Positions 34,515-41,783 of a stretch of 42,832 nt of DNA are shown in pieces. Source of the stretch: CAYMAZ01 sp964526285 (GTDB taxonomy: Bacteria; Bacteroidota; Bacteroidia; Bacteroidales; DTU049). The DNA is taken from the NCBI GenBank assembly GCA_964526285.1, contig CAZGIW010000023.1:1-42832 (forward strand), in the 5' to 3' direction. A program made the translations under genes and the position numbers. The notes under the pieces were generated by a model. That model was not told the DNA's origin. It was given only the letters and a program-made list of their open reading frames with translations, and did no database searches. Position 1 is the first letter of the stretch, and each line of letters begins with the position of its first letter.

Positions 34515-35708
34515 ATGGGCAGTAATATTTCAACAATGAAAAATCTTTTATCACAAATATCAGAAATTAAAAAAAAATATTCTGAAATTGCTGAAATTAA
34601 AGGTGATAATTTTAACCTTTTTCAAATACTAAATGTTCAAACAGATGAAGTTGGGACACATTCAGCTTTTTTATGCGAACTTCTGAACGCTAGAGGGTCA
34701 CATGGTATGAAAAATTTATTTATTGAAATATTTATTAATCAGCAAAAGAAAAAGGATAGGTTTCCAAAGAAATTAGAAGCTTTTGAAACTGAAAGTTCTT
34801 ATGCTTGGTCAGAGTATTTCATTGGCCCAATAAGTGATGATAAAACTAAAGGGGGAAAAATAGACATTTTATTAACTGATAATAAAAAAAATGAAATTAT
34901 TATTGAAAACAAAATTTTTGCCCCTGATCAAAACTCTCAACTATTGAGATACCACAATTACAATCATAATGCCCCCATTTTCTATTTATCTCTATTTGAG
35001 AAAAATCAGCCATCTGATAGAAGTATAAAGGATATCAATAATCAACATAAACTTAATTATGACGTAGATTATGTTTGTATATCATATGAGAATGATATTA
35101 TTAATTGGTTAAACATTTGTTTAGAAAAGTCCGTAGACAAACCAATTTTAAGAGAGACAATAAAACAGTATATTTATTTAATTAGAAATTTAACATCACA
35201 AACCATGAATGAAGACATGAAAAAAGAAATTATTGAATTAATTACAAAAGAAGATGATTATTTCCACGCAGCAGAAGAAATCTATTCTGACTTTGATGAA
35301 ATAAAAAAGAAATATTATTATCTAAAATGGAAAGAAACAATTGATAAACTGATAAAAGGAAAAGATACTAAAGAGATTCAAGATAGAGGAAAAGAATATA
35401 AATCGGATTTAGTTATAACTATCAATATTAAAGGCGTAGAGCATTATATTGTTATAGGATTTGAAGATGAAAATGTTTATAAAGTTTACATTTCTTTAAG
35501 AAAGCCTTCTTTAAAAAACCCTCCTGATCATGAAATTATTGAAAAAGTAAAAGAACTCTCAACTAATGGAAAATTTGAAAATGAAAAATTATATTTTTAT
35601 GAAGAAAACGATAGTATTGATTATTGTGCTATTTATTGTGACATAAAAAAATCATCAGATATTTACTCGAAGTTTGTTAATGTACTTTTTAGAACATTTG
35701 AAAAATAG
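34515..35708 (+). CDS. PD-(D/E)XK nuclease superfamily protein (PDDEXK_4-like)
   Basis: The 397-residue protein has the PDDEXK_4 outline: FNLFQILNVQTDEVGTHSAF and LLNARGSHG near the start (hS..L..LLdp.g.Hg), then GGKIDILLTDNKKNEIIIEN-K, giving D117, E131 and K133, and DQNSQLLRYHNY with the Gln that often completes the site. The C-terminal part is lysine- and glutamate-rich and unassigned; it includes LKWKETIDKLIKGKDTKE and DYCAIYCDIKKSSD. Proteins of this family occur singly in defence islands. The gene is very AT-rich. It is preceded by island element copy 4 and a leader that it shares with the next, unrelated gene. Confidence 0.82.
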   Translation: MGSNISTMKNLLSQISEIKKKYSEIAEIKGDNFNLFQILNVQTDEVGTHSAFLCELLNARGSHGMKNLFIEIFINQQKKKDRFPKKLEAFETESSYAWSEYFIGPISDDKTKGGKIDILLTDNKKNEIIIENKIFAPDQNSQLLRYHNYNHNAPIFYLSLFEKNQPSDRSIKDINNQHKLNYDVDYVCISYENDIINWLNICLEKSVDKPILRETIKQYIYLIRNLTSQTMNEDMKKEIIELITKEDDYFHAAEEIYSDFDEIKKKYYYLKWKETIDKLIKGKDTKEIQDRGKEYKSDLVITINIKGVEHYIVIGFEDENVYKVYISLRKPSLKNPPDHEIIEKVKELSTNGKFENEKLYFYEENDSIDYCAIYCDIKKSSDIYSKFVNVLFRTFEK

Positions 35709-35729
35709 ATTAATAAATTTCAATCTACA

Positions 35730-35810
35730 GCGACACCCTTTGGCGGAAGCTACCTATAACTTTGCCTTTTTAAAAACGGGGATGCCAAAAACCGAACAGA
35801 GTAGGCAAAA
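35730..35810 (+). promoter_or_regulatory. Island element copy 5 with shared 80-base leader
   Basis: The core GCGACACCCTTTGGCG matches 13 of 16. TAACTTTG (35757-35764) is a perfect TAnnTTTG box, again with TTTG 14 bases before it. ACCGAACAGAGTAGGC is identical to the copy before the PDDEXK_4 gene. It begins 21 bases after that gene's stop. Confidence 0.65.
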
Positions 35811-35826
35811 AGTAATTCAAATCATT

Positions 35827-36078
35827 ATGGCAAATTTTTATTGTGAGTATTGTGGTGCAAAATACTCAAGTGTATCAAGTTTAACCAGTGGCTCTTGTCC
35901 CAAACATCCACAAGGTTCACACAAAGGAAAACACAAACTTTATGAAGGAAGTGAGAAATCTCAATACACATGCAAGTTTTGCGGTGCAAAGTACTCGAGC
36001 ATTTCTAGCTTAACCAGTGGTTCGTGCCCAAAACACCCAGATGGGTCGCATAAAGGGAAACATGCACCTGCGCTTTAG
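35827..36078 (+). CDS. Twin zinc-finger-like small protein
   Basis: From ATG 35827 the protein has 83 residues in two near-identical units. Each reads YxCxxCGAKYSSxSSLTSGS followed by CPKHPxGSHKGKH, with two cysteines, a third Cys, and several His that could bind zinc. The units are joined by KLYEGSEKSQ. At the DNA level the units are also clearly repeated. Similar small Cys/His proteins exist in Bacteroidota but I know of no function. An upstream in-frame ATG (35674) would overlap the nuclease gene and include the leader, so I reject it. It shares its promoter-leader with the nuclease gene before it and has its own terminator. Confidence 0.8.
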   Translation: MANFYCEYCGAKYSSVSSLTSGSCPKHPQGSHKGKHKLYEGSEKSQYTCKFCGAKYSSISSLTSGSCPKHPDGSHKGKHAPAL

Positions 36079-36082
36079 CCTG

Positions 36083-36124
36083 AAAAATATTGGTTGGGCA
36101 ATGTACTCGGCCAATATTTTTTTT
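36083..36124 (+). terminator. Rho-independent terminator
   Basis: AAAAATATTGG (36083-36093) pairs perfectly with CCAATATTTTT (36111-36121), and a run of T follows. It lies directly after the zinc-finger gene. Confidence 0.75.
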
Positions 36125-36146
36125 ACTAATTTTTTTATTGGAAAAA

Positions 36147-36773
36147 ATGGAAACAAAAACAACAATCCTAAAAATGTTGGCAGGGAATAAAATATATGTC
36201 CCCATTTGGCAAAGAGCTTATTCATGGCAATCGCCATCACAGGACAATAGCAAGTATCTGAAAACCCACACAGATGTATTTTTTAATGACTTGATAGATT
36301 ACGACCGAAGTTCTGCAAAAGCACCATATTATTTTGGTCATTTTATGATTGAAAAAGATGAAAATAGTTGTTATGCTATCATAGATGGACAACAAAGATT
36401 AACAACAATTGTGATAATGCTTTCTGCACTGTTCAGGAAAATTTCAGAGCATAGAGAATTTACAGACATGGAAGTGTTGCTTTTCGAAGACATGATTCGA
36501 AGAAAATCACATTATCATTTTTCCACAGTTGATTATGACAATCAATTGTTTAAAGACCATGTAATTGACCAAATAAAAAAGAACAGAAACGAATTGGAAA
36601 CACAATCAGCAAAAAGATTTGTCAAGGCTTTTGACTTTTTTACAAATGCATTTGCAGATAAAGATGAACAGTTTCTTACAAGAATGCTCAAAATTGTTTC
36701 GGAATCCAGCTGCACAGTGTGGGTATATAAAAAAACTGATTTTGTATCAGTATTTCATAAAAGTAACTACTGA
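36147..36773 (+). pseudogene. DUF262 (GmrSD-type) protein, truncated after the N-terminal domain
   Basis: From ATG 36147 the frame gives 208 residues. VPIWQRAYSW (18-27) and YAIIDGQQRLTTIVIM with DGQQR at 80-84 are the DUF262 nucleotide-binding hallmarks, as in the GmrS half of the GmrSD type IV restriction enzyme and in BrxU. Full-length members have about 550-700 residues, with further helices and a DUF1524 HNH domain; none of that is present. The frame ends with CTVWVYKKTDFVSVFHKSNY and a stop, 46 bases before an island element copy. The start at 36090 would overlap the terminator. It may be a broken gene or a short DUF262 protein; the missing nuclease favours broken. Confidence 0.7.
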
Positions 36774-36819
36774 AAGAACAATTGGTTTGTAAAAAAATCT
36801 AAAAAAAAATAATCTTGAA

Positions 36820-36855
36820 GCGACATGTTTTGGCGCAAACAACATATTCCTTTGC
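36820..36855 (+). repeat. Island element copy 6
   Basis: The core GCGACATGTTTTGGCG matches the consensus 16 of 16. TTCCTTTG is at the box position (36847-36854), one base off TAnnTTTG. It contains an ATG that has been read as a start of the next frame, but the element position argues it is non-coding. Confidence 0.65.
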
Positions 36856-36869
36856 AGAAAAAGTATAGT

Positions 36870-37799
36870 ATGTGGCTAAAGAAAAAAGAAAGAGACATTG
36901 TGTTTGAAAAAAAACATCATGCCTATATGAGATTTATGCAAATGCTGAAAGAGGTCTTTGCTGAATGGAAAAATGCAGGGAATGGATACCAGAAGAATCG
37001 CCAGTTAGAAAGCAATTTGTTGTTTGAACTTTCGCTTTTGCAAATACTTGCTCCTGCAGAAACGATGAATGATGTTTTGGATAAAGTATTGAGAACATTA
37101 CAATTAACAAAAACGTTTGAATCTGACACGAAAGTGAACAATTTCAACAATATGACGGATAACTTTTGTGAATTATCAGAAACGTTTTTTGAAATTGCTC
37201 ACGTTTTCCAGCAAGACCTTTATCAAAGTCGTGCACTTGAATGTGCAAATTCCAGAAAAATAAACATGGTTTTAAGGGAATGTGGTTTTTTTCAAACGGA
37301 TTATAAAAATGAAACCATACTTGTTCATCAATTATTCTGGGACAAACTACAAAAAGGGCTAAGGTCTATAGGACATACGTTTGATATGCATGATTTTTCT
37401 CATCAAATCAATGAATACTGTTCAAGTAATGGTGATTCTTCAGCGAAGTATGGTTTTGGGTTTCCTATATACTCAGATCGCAATGGCCGCAAAGTTTGGT
37501 TTTATGTTGAAATTGATAAATCATATGGATATGGTTTCTTCTATGAGGACTTGCCAAAAAGCGACCAGAAAATCAGCTCTTTGATATTAGAAGTTTCAAA
37601 TTCTTTTGTATGCAATGATGAATGGGCAGGATGGAAAAATTCTGACAATAATAATATTGATTTTTGGAACATAAACTCAAAGGGATATAATGCATTGAGA
37701 AATTTTGAAACATCTGAGTTATATATGCAGTGTATAGTTGAGGAAATGCATATGTATATTCAAAAATTCCAGCAATTGGCCAGGGAAAGAAAACTATAG
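36870..37799 (+). CDS. Unrecognised protein, about 309 residues
   Basis: The frame is open from an ATG at 36825 within the repeat element, but other copies of the element are untranslated, so I take ATG 36870 (MWLKKKERDIVFEKKHHAYM). That lies 16 bases after the box, like the spacing at copy 7. The N-terminal half is helical (MQMLKEVFAEWKNAGNGYQK, LLFELSLLQILAPAETM). The C-terminal half has VWFYVEIDKSYGYGFFYED and NDEWAGWKNSDNNNIDFWNI, which resembles the unassigned C-terminal portion of some PDDEXK_4-type nuclease proteins, but no D...ExK site is seen. It could be a remnant of a larger nuclease gene or a partner protein. Function not known. Confidence 0.6.
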   Translation: MWLKKKERDIVFEKKHHAYMRFMQMLKEVFAEWKNAGNGYQKNRQLESNLLFELSLLQILAPAETMNDVLDKVLRTLQLTKTFESDTKVNNFNNMTDNFCELSETFFEIAHVFQQDLYQSRALECANSRKINMVLRECGFFQTDYKNETILVHQLFWDKLQKGLRSIGHTFDMHDFSHQINEYCSSNGDSSAKYGFGFPIYSDRNGRKVWFYVEIDKSYGYGFFYEDLPKSDQKISSLILEVSNSFVCNDEWAGWKNSDNNNIDFWNINSKGYNALRNFETSELYMQCIVEEMHMYIQKFQQLARERKL

Positions 37800-37902
37800 A
37801 AAATTTGTTTCAAAATGTTGTCGGCTACAATTAAAGAAGTTTTCACCCCTTTACTTGAGAAATTTTAAAAAATATCACAACCCAAACAGACCATTTCTCC
37901 TC

Positions 37903-37938
37903 GCGACATGTTTTGGTGCAAACTACTTGTAATATTGC
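37903..37938 (+). repeat. Island element copy 7
   Basis: The core GCGACATGTTTTGGTG matches 15 of 16. TAATATTG sits at the box position (37930-37937), one base off TAnnTTTG, 17 bases before the ATG of the SprT-like gene. Copies 6 and 7 share TTTTGGYGCAAAC. Confidence 0.65.
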
Positions 37939-37953
37939 TGGTAAATAGAATAA

Positions 37954-38613
37954 ATGGAAAAAAGAAGTTGTATTCAGTTCGTTGAATTGTCAAATCGCAG
38001 ACGACTGACTAAAAAAAAGTATCATTATGATGAGTTCTTTCGTGAAACACGCTATGATTTAAATGAGACTTTAGCTCCTTTCCTCCGCAAAAACGCAATA
38101 GATGAGGTGGTGGCAATGCTAATAAAATATTGTATAGTTTTACGTATTGAAACACCGAGAAAAGAAGTATTGGGTAGTTTTCTGTCGTGGAGTAACACTA
38201 TAAGAATAAATAATAATTTGGATAAAGATATGTTTTTGAGTGTTTTCTTACACGAAGTTGCTCATTTAATAAGTGACCCAATTTTCATCAAGGCACCATG
38301 GCATGGGGCAGAGTTTTACTATTGTTATCAGGAATTAGTTTTACAATTTAACCTTAAAAATATAATATCTCAAGATATGATTCTGTCAATTGTCAACAGA
38401 TCTGGCGATTATGAGTCTTATAGAAAATACCATGGATTCAAATTTCAACTAAAAACAATTCATATTGGGTTTCAGTTCATCTATTTTGATGAAGTAATGG
38501 TAAGAGGCAAAGGACGCAACGGCCTTATTGAATGTACAAAACTATCAAACAATGAAAAAATCAAATTAGATCCCCAAACAAAGATTGTCCCCGTGTTGGA
38601 TTTGAATTGGTAG
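37954..38613 (+). CDS. SprT-like zinc metallopeptidase-domain protein
   Basis: The 219-residue protein carries FLHEVAHLI, the HExxH zinc site (H100, E101, H104), and APWHGAEFYY with H117, the third ligand position in SprT/Wss1-type proteins. RRKEVLGSF-like strands before it and a final YFDEVMVRGKGRNGLIECTK beta region fit the SprT layout, although the C-terminal zinc ribbon of SprT is absent. SprT-like enzymes degrade proteins crosslinked to DNA or act in other protein clean-up. It is the last gene of the island and is preceded by element copy 7. A defence function is possible, inferred from context only. Confidence 0.7.
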   Translation: MEKRSCIQFVELSNRRRLTKKKYHYDEFFRETRYDLNETLAPFLRKNAIDEVVAMLIKYCIVLRIETPRKEVLGSFLSWSNTIRINNNLDKDMFLSVFLHEVAHLISDPIFIKAPWHGAEFYYCYQELVLQFNLKNIISQDMILSIVNRSGDYESYRKYHGFKFQLKTIHIGFQFIYFDEVMVRGKGRNGLIECTKLSNNEKIKLDPQTKIVPVLDLNW

Positions 38614-38983
38614 TAATTTTCAATTTCGCAAAATAATTGCATGCCTTAAACCAAACCCACTTGTTCAGCAATAAATTGTGTTGATTTATACAGTTGTGCG
38701 ATGATTGGGTGGTTTTCTGGAGATTATTCCGGAGCAAAGTAGTCCACCCATTCCAAAGCAAAAATAAACAAACTATTTAAATTCAACTGAAAAAATGTTG
38801 AAAACCCCCAATGGAAGGAATACTACTGATGAATTCATTGGCACTTTTTGACCGAAATCAGTGGCACCTTTCGAACTGTTATATCCAAATGTCCGACTTT
38901 TGGGGAAGCTTACAATACAACTATCTTCGGGATAATAAAATTATACCACATTAAAAAAATCCTTGTAAATCAAAAAATATTAT
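38614..38983. other. Gene-free stretch with a possible IS21-type end remnant
   Basis: Bases 38838-38878 contain two spaced repeats, TTGGCACTTTTTGACCG and GTGGCACCTTTCGAACTG. Their pattern resembles the multiple terminal repeats of IS21-family insertion sequences. No transposase gene is left. GGGTGG and CCACCC near 38709-38750 can form a weak hairpin. Otherwise I see nothing in this 370-base stretch. Confidence 0.3.
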
Positions 38984-38991
38984 TACTTTTG
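38984..38991 (+). promoter_or_regulatory. Promoter of tRNA-Ser
   Basis: TACTTTTG matches TAnnTTTG and ends 5 bases before the tRNA. A TTG at 38963-38965 lies 18 bases upstream, the spacing reported for Bacteroidota promoters. Confidence 0.6.
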
Positions 38992-38995
38992 CCGC

Positions 38996-39080
38996 GGAGA
39001 GATGGCAGAGTGGTCGATTGCGGCGGTCTTGAAAACCGTTGAGGGTAACACCTCCGGGGGTTCGAATCCCTCTCTCTCCG
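38996..39080 (+). tRNA. tRNA-Ser (anticodon UGA)
   Basis: The acceptor stem GGAGAGA (38996-39002) pairs with TCTCTCC (39073-39079), with discriminator G at 39080 as expected for serine. The anticodon arm has loop CTTGAAA with anticodon TGA. A long variable arm (TTGAGGGTAACACCTCC) marks a class II tRNA, and the T loop is TTCGAAT. The CCA end is not fully encoded. Confidence 0.97.
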
Positions 39081-39092
39081 CAACAAAAACCA

Positions 39093-39117
39093 CCTTCGCT
39101 GCCGCGAAGGTTTTTTT
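39093..39117 (+). terminator. Rho-independent terminator of tRNA-Ser
   Basis: CCTTCGC (39093-39099), loop TGCC, GCGAAGG (39104-39110), then seven T. Confidence 0.85.
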
Positions 39118-39210
39118 ATTTTAGATAAAACACACATATTTTTCATCACTTTAGAAATGTCTTTAGAATTGCTCTGAGAATCTGATATGGGATAATTCAC
39201 CCCACAACTT

Positions 39211-40107
39211 TCATCCCCCATAATTCATCACCCCCTCCTCAAAAACCTCCTTCAGACGTTCTGCAAGTGAAAAGGGTTTTATGACTTTTAATGTTTCACC
39301 ATAAGACAACAGTTCCATTATTAGATCGTGTGTGATAAACAACTTCAATTTGATGCGGAATTCATTTTCATTATCAATAAGGATTTCCTGTGAATGGTGA
39401 ATTGGCAGTGCTTTAATGTAGAGTCCCTGAAACGAATCAAAGGACAATTCTATGGTTTCGGGTTTCCCTTCATCAGGTCTTATGACCCCAAAACAATGAC
39501 CAAAATGTCGATACGCATCAAAATTCCGGTCAAACTGCTGCTGAAGGATATCAAAATAAACAATACGGTCGAGGCCATACACCTTGATTTTTTTCTGATC
39601 CACTTCATAAGCCACCAAATACCATCGCCTTTTGAATTCTCTGATGCCCAAAGGTTCAACAATTTTCAAATTTACATTGCAATCCCAGTATTTTTTGTGT
39701 GCCAATTCAATCTGAAATCTGTTTTTGATGGCATGTAGCAATCCATAGAGATGCTTTGTTCCCAGAGATTGAGCATTTTCAAAATGTATGTGTGCCGAAA
39801 GGCGATCGCTCATATTGAGAGCATGAAACACATCGAGGGCTTCGATGATGCGTTCCCTGTTTTTGTCTGTTTCGTCATACTCAATGTAGTAGTTGCCCTG
39901 CTTCCGGTCGAAGCAAATTTCAATGTCAAACAAGCTTGCAATGTCCTGAATATCACGCTGAAATGTTCTTTTTGAAACACTCAGGTCGTAGCCTCTGTAT
40001 TGGGATTCAGCATCCAAAAAAGATAAAATTTCATCAAAGCTTGCTTTGCTTTTGCGCAGTTTCGATACAATGAGCATGTATCTGAGAAAAGATTCACGTT
40101 TTGCCAT
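39211..40107 (-). CDS. WYL-domain transcriptional regulator
   Basis: From ATG 40107 the protein has 298 residues. The N-terminus is a winged helix: MAKRESFLRYMLIVSKLRKS, then LSVSKRTFQRDIQDIASLF and ICFDRKQGNYYI. The middle is the WYL domain: EPLGIREFKRRWYLVAYEVD with WYL in place, followed by KVYGLDRI. The C-terminal WCX region (ELLSYGETLKVIKPFSLAERL) is complete. WYL regulators bind DNA and sense a ligand, perhaps nucleic acid or nucleotides, and often control defence islands such as BREX and CBASS. The frame is open to 40251 but the family start is at 40107. It lies just outside the island, across the tRNA, so control of the island is a guess. Confidence 0.88.
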   Translation of the reverse strand: MAKRESFLRYMLIVSKLRKSKASFDEILSFLDAESQYRGYDLSVSKRTFQRDIQDIASLFDIEICFDRKQGNYYIEYDETDKNRERIIEALDVFHALNMSDRLSAHIHFENAQSLGTKHLYGLLHAIKNRFQIELAHKKYWDCNVNLKIVEPLGIREFKRRWYLVAYEVDQKKIKVYGLDRIVYFDILQQQFDRNFDAYRHFGHCFGVIRPDEGKPETIELSFDSFQGLYIKALPIHHSQEILIDNENEFRIKLKLFITHDLIMELLSYGETLKVIKPFSLAERLKEVFEEGVMNYGG

Positions 40108-40264
40108 GGGATTAATTTTCCCACAAAATAAAATGTTGACAGCGCCAAAATGTGACGTTGGGGAAAATTTATCCTTACAATCCCCAAAACGACAGATTTT
40201 GACATAAGCCCAAAATGCCTTTGCAGCAAAAAAATCATCAAAGGAAAACAAACCGGATTTTTCG

Positions 40265-40377
40265 GGGGTTAAAACCCCAGCTTATTGGAATTTTTATCCA
40301 CGAGCTGAAGCTCGTGGCAACTATAAATGCATCGTAACAATACATGCGAAGCACTCAACACAACTGAAGTTGTGTTG
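40265..40377. repeat. Second cluster of small palindromic repeats
   Basis: CCACGAGCTGAAGCTCGTGG (40298-40317) and a CAACACAACT-GA-AGTTGTGTTG hairpin (40356-40377) repeat the arms found at 54-75 and 113-134. GGGGTTAAAACCCC (40265-40278) is a third, related palindrome. The rest of 40108-40519 holds no gene; a short stretch near 40433-40517 reads like a coding scrap in one plus-strand frame but I cannot support it. Confidence 0.75.
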
Positions 40378-40519
40378 AAAATTGTTATTCTATCAGGACA
40401 AATGAAAGTTATCAAAACAATCACCAAACGATAGATTTAGAATATTCCCCGACACCAAATGGTTTGGCAGCAGCAAAGAAATTGAGGAGTATGTTGGGGG
40501 TGTTTTAGGGTTACATAAA

Positions 40520-41086
40520 TCACCACCCCACCTTCTCAAACTCCTCCAAAAACTCATTGTCAATCCTGTCATAAGCTTCTGCAAGTTTCATATTGCCGTA
40601 TTTCTTGCGCAGGCCATTGAGCGAAATCACTTTTGGATTTGTTATTTGCAAAAGTTTTTTCAAAGCAATTTTTGCATAATCGTTGGTGTTATCCCCTTCG
40701 AAAGCGAATGGTGTTGAGCATAGCACATGAAATTTTCTTTCTTTTGATATGAGATAGTCTGTCAGCTGAAGTGTCAGGTTTGTACCCATGTATTTGCCCA
40801 GTCCCGACAAAAGAACATACCTCGTATCATATTCAAACAACTGCTTGATTTCATTGGTGATTAAATGTATGCTTTCAACTGTATGGTTTTGCAACTCCAT
40901 GCGTCGCCTTTCAATCTTATCTTCAACATCATGACAATAGAGAATATTTTCAATATCAGATGTCTGCGTGATTTTATCAGGGTGAGTGACCACAGAATAA
41001 CTGCCACTTACTCTCTTGCTGTGAAAATACTCAGCAATATGCTTTCCTGCATTTCCCAGTCCAACAAAATGGATTTCTGTTTTCAT
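40520..41086 (-). CDS. FtsZ-like (tubulin/FtsZ superfamily) small protein
   Basis: The 188-residue protein opens MKTEIHFVGLGNAGKHIAEY, where GLGNAG parallels the first glycine loop of FtsZ (GGGGNAV). The tubulin signature GGGTGTG region is replaced by SGLGKYMGTNLTLQL (94-108), keeping only part of the glycine pattern. STPFAFEG (124-131) is close to the STPFSFEG-type strand of FtsZ. VISLNGLRKKYG (153-164) lies where FtsZ has its VIPND. The protein has only the GTPase-like half and lacks the C-terminal domain of FtsZ. It therefore looks like a divergent FtsZ-like protein; whether it binds GTP or polymerises is unknown. It shares a transcript with the repeat protein 3 bases upstream. Confidence 0.6.
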   Translation of the reverse strand: MKTEIHFVGLGNAGKHIAEYFHSKRVSGSYSVVTHPDKITQTSDIENILYCHDVEDKIERRRMELQNHTVESIHLITNEIKQLFEYDTRYVLLSGLGKYMGTNLTLQLTDYLISKERKFHVLCSTPFAFEGDNTNDYAKIALKKLLQITNPKVISLNGLRKKYGNMKLAEAYDRIDNEFLEEFEKVGW

Positions 41087-41089
41087 ACT

Positions 41090-41659
41090 TTAATCAATCA
41101 GAATCTTTGCCATAATGATTTTTTTATCATGCTCAATCAGGCAGTTCCAGAGATGAGACGATAATAATGTTTCAGCATCAATTGATGTCATGTACTTTTT
41201 GAATTTGTGAAACAAATCGAATGTCCATTCAATATCTAGGTTGCGGATTACCAACGACCAGTCAAGTCTGTGAGCAAAACGTTCGATTATTTCAGAAGAA
41301 GTAAGTATATATGAATCTGAAATCCTTTCCCAGTTCAACAGGTTTTCGTATTTTTCCAGTACCGGAATTTTCAGAAAAGGCGAATGACCGTAATTCAAAT
41401 TGTAATGCCTGCAACACCTTATGGAATCGGACAACTCATTCCAGCAAATTCTGTCTTTAAACTCCGCGAGCATTGATTCTGTCCAGTTGATGTTATGATT
41501 ACCTGACAACAGTTTCCAGTTCCACTTATCTGCATGTTTTTTTATCAACTGCATGTTCCAATCCAGGTCGTTGCCTTCCGACAATTTGTCCCAAACTTCT
41601 TTTTCTCTGATACGACTGAAAAATTCCTCTTCAAAAATTAAATTTTCACTTGTTTTCAT
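41090..41659 (-). CDS. Tryptophan/LS-repeat protein of unknown function
   Basis: The 189-residue protein is built of about five units of 25-30 residues with pattern W-x-x-L/I-S-x-x-x-x-x-x-W. They are VWDKLSEGNDLDW (22-34), WNWKLLSGNHNINW (46-59), ICWNELSDS (71-79), NWERISDSYILT (109-120) and LDWSLVIRNLDIEW (132-145). Such repeats probably form a stacked-helix scaffold. I know of no named family. It precedes the FtsZ-like gene with a 3-base gap, so the two are surely co-transcribed and may form a complex. A -7 box TATGTTTG lies upstream (41693-41700 on the minus strand), with TTTG 14 bases before it. Confidence 0.7.
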   Translation of the reverse strand: MKTSENLIFEEEFFSRIREKEVWDKLSEGNDLDWNMQLIKKHADKWNWKLLSGNHNINWTESMLAEFKDRICWNELSDSIRCCRHYNLNYGHSPFLKIPVLEKYENLLNWERISDSYILTSSEIIERFAHRLDWSLVIRNLDIEWTFDLFHKFKKYMTSIDAETLLSSHLWNCLIEHDKKIIMAKILID

Positions 41660-41692
41660 GTTTTTACGGATTTAATTCATATTAATTTCCCG

Positions 41693-41700
41693 CAAACATA
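41693..41700 (-). promoter_or_regulatory. -7 box for the repeat-protein/FtsZ-like operon
   Basis: TATGTTTG on the minus strand matches TAnnTTTG. It is 34 bases before the ATG at 41659. A TTTG (41715-41718, minus) sits 14 bases before it. Confidence 0.55.
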
Positions 41701-41755
41701 CAAGCGGAAAAAGACAAAAGGCGTCGTTTTTTAAACTCAAAAAAGAAAATATGCT

Positions 41756-41763
41756 TACATTTG
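41756..41763 (+). promoter_or_regulatory. -7 box for the secreted-protein gene
   Basis: TACATTTG matches TAnnTTTG, 21 bases before the ATG at 41784. It is divergent from the box at 41693-41700. Confidence 0.55.
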
Positions 41764-41783
41764 TATCTTAAATTATAACATAT

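Noticed and set aside
35674..35826. Upstream start for the zinc-finger protein
   Set aside because: The added region is the end of the nuclease gene plus the repeat leader, which is conserved as DNA, not protein.
36825..36869. Upstream start for the unrecognised gene after DUF262
   Set aside because: This ATG lies inside the island element, which is non-coding in its other copies.
40433..40517. Coding scrap resembling RIFPDTKWFGSSKEIEEYV
   Set aside because: Short, without start or recognisable family, and its frame continues through the opposite strand of a real gene.
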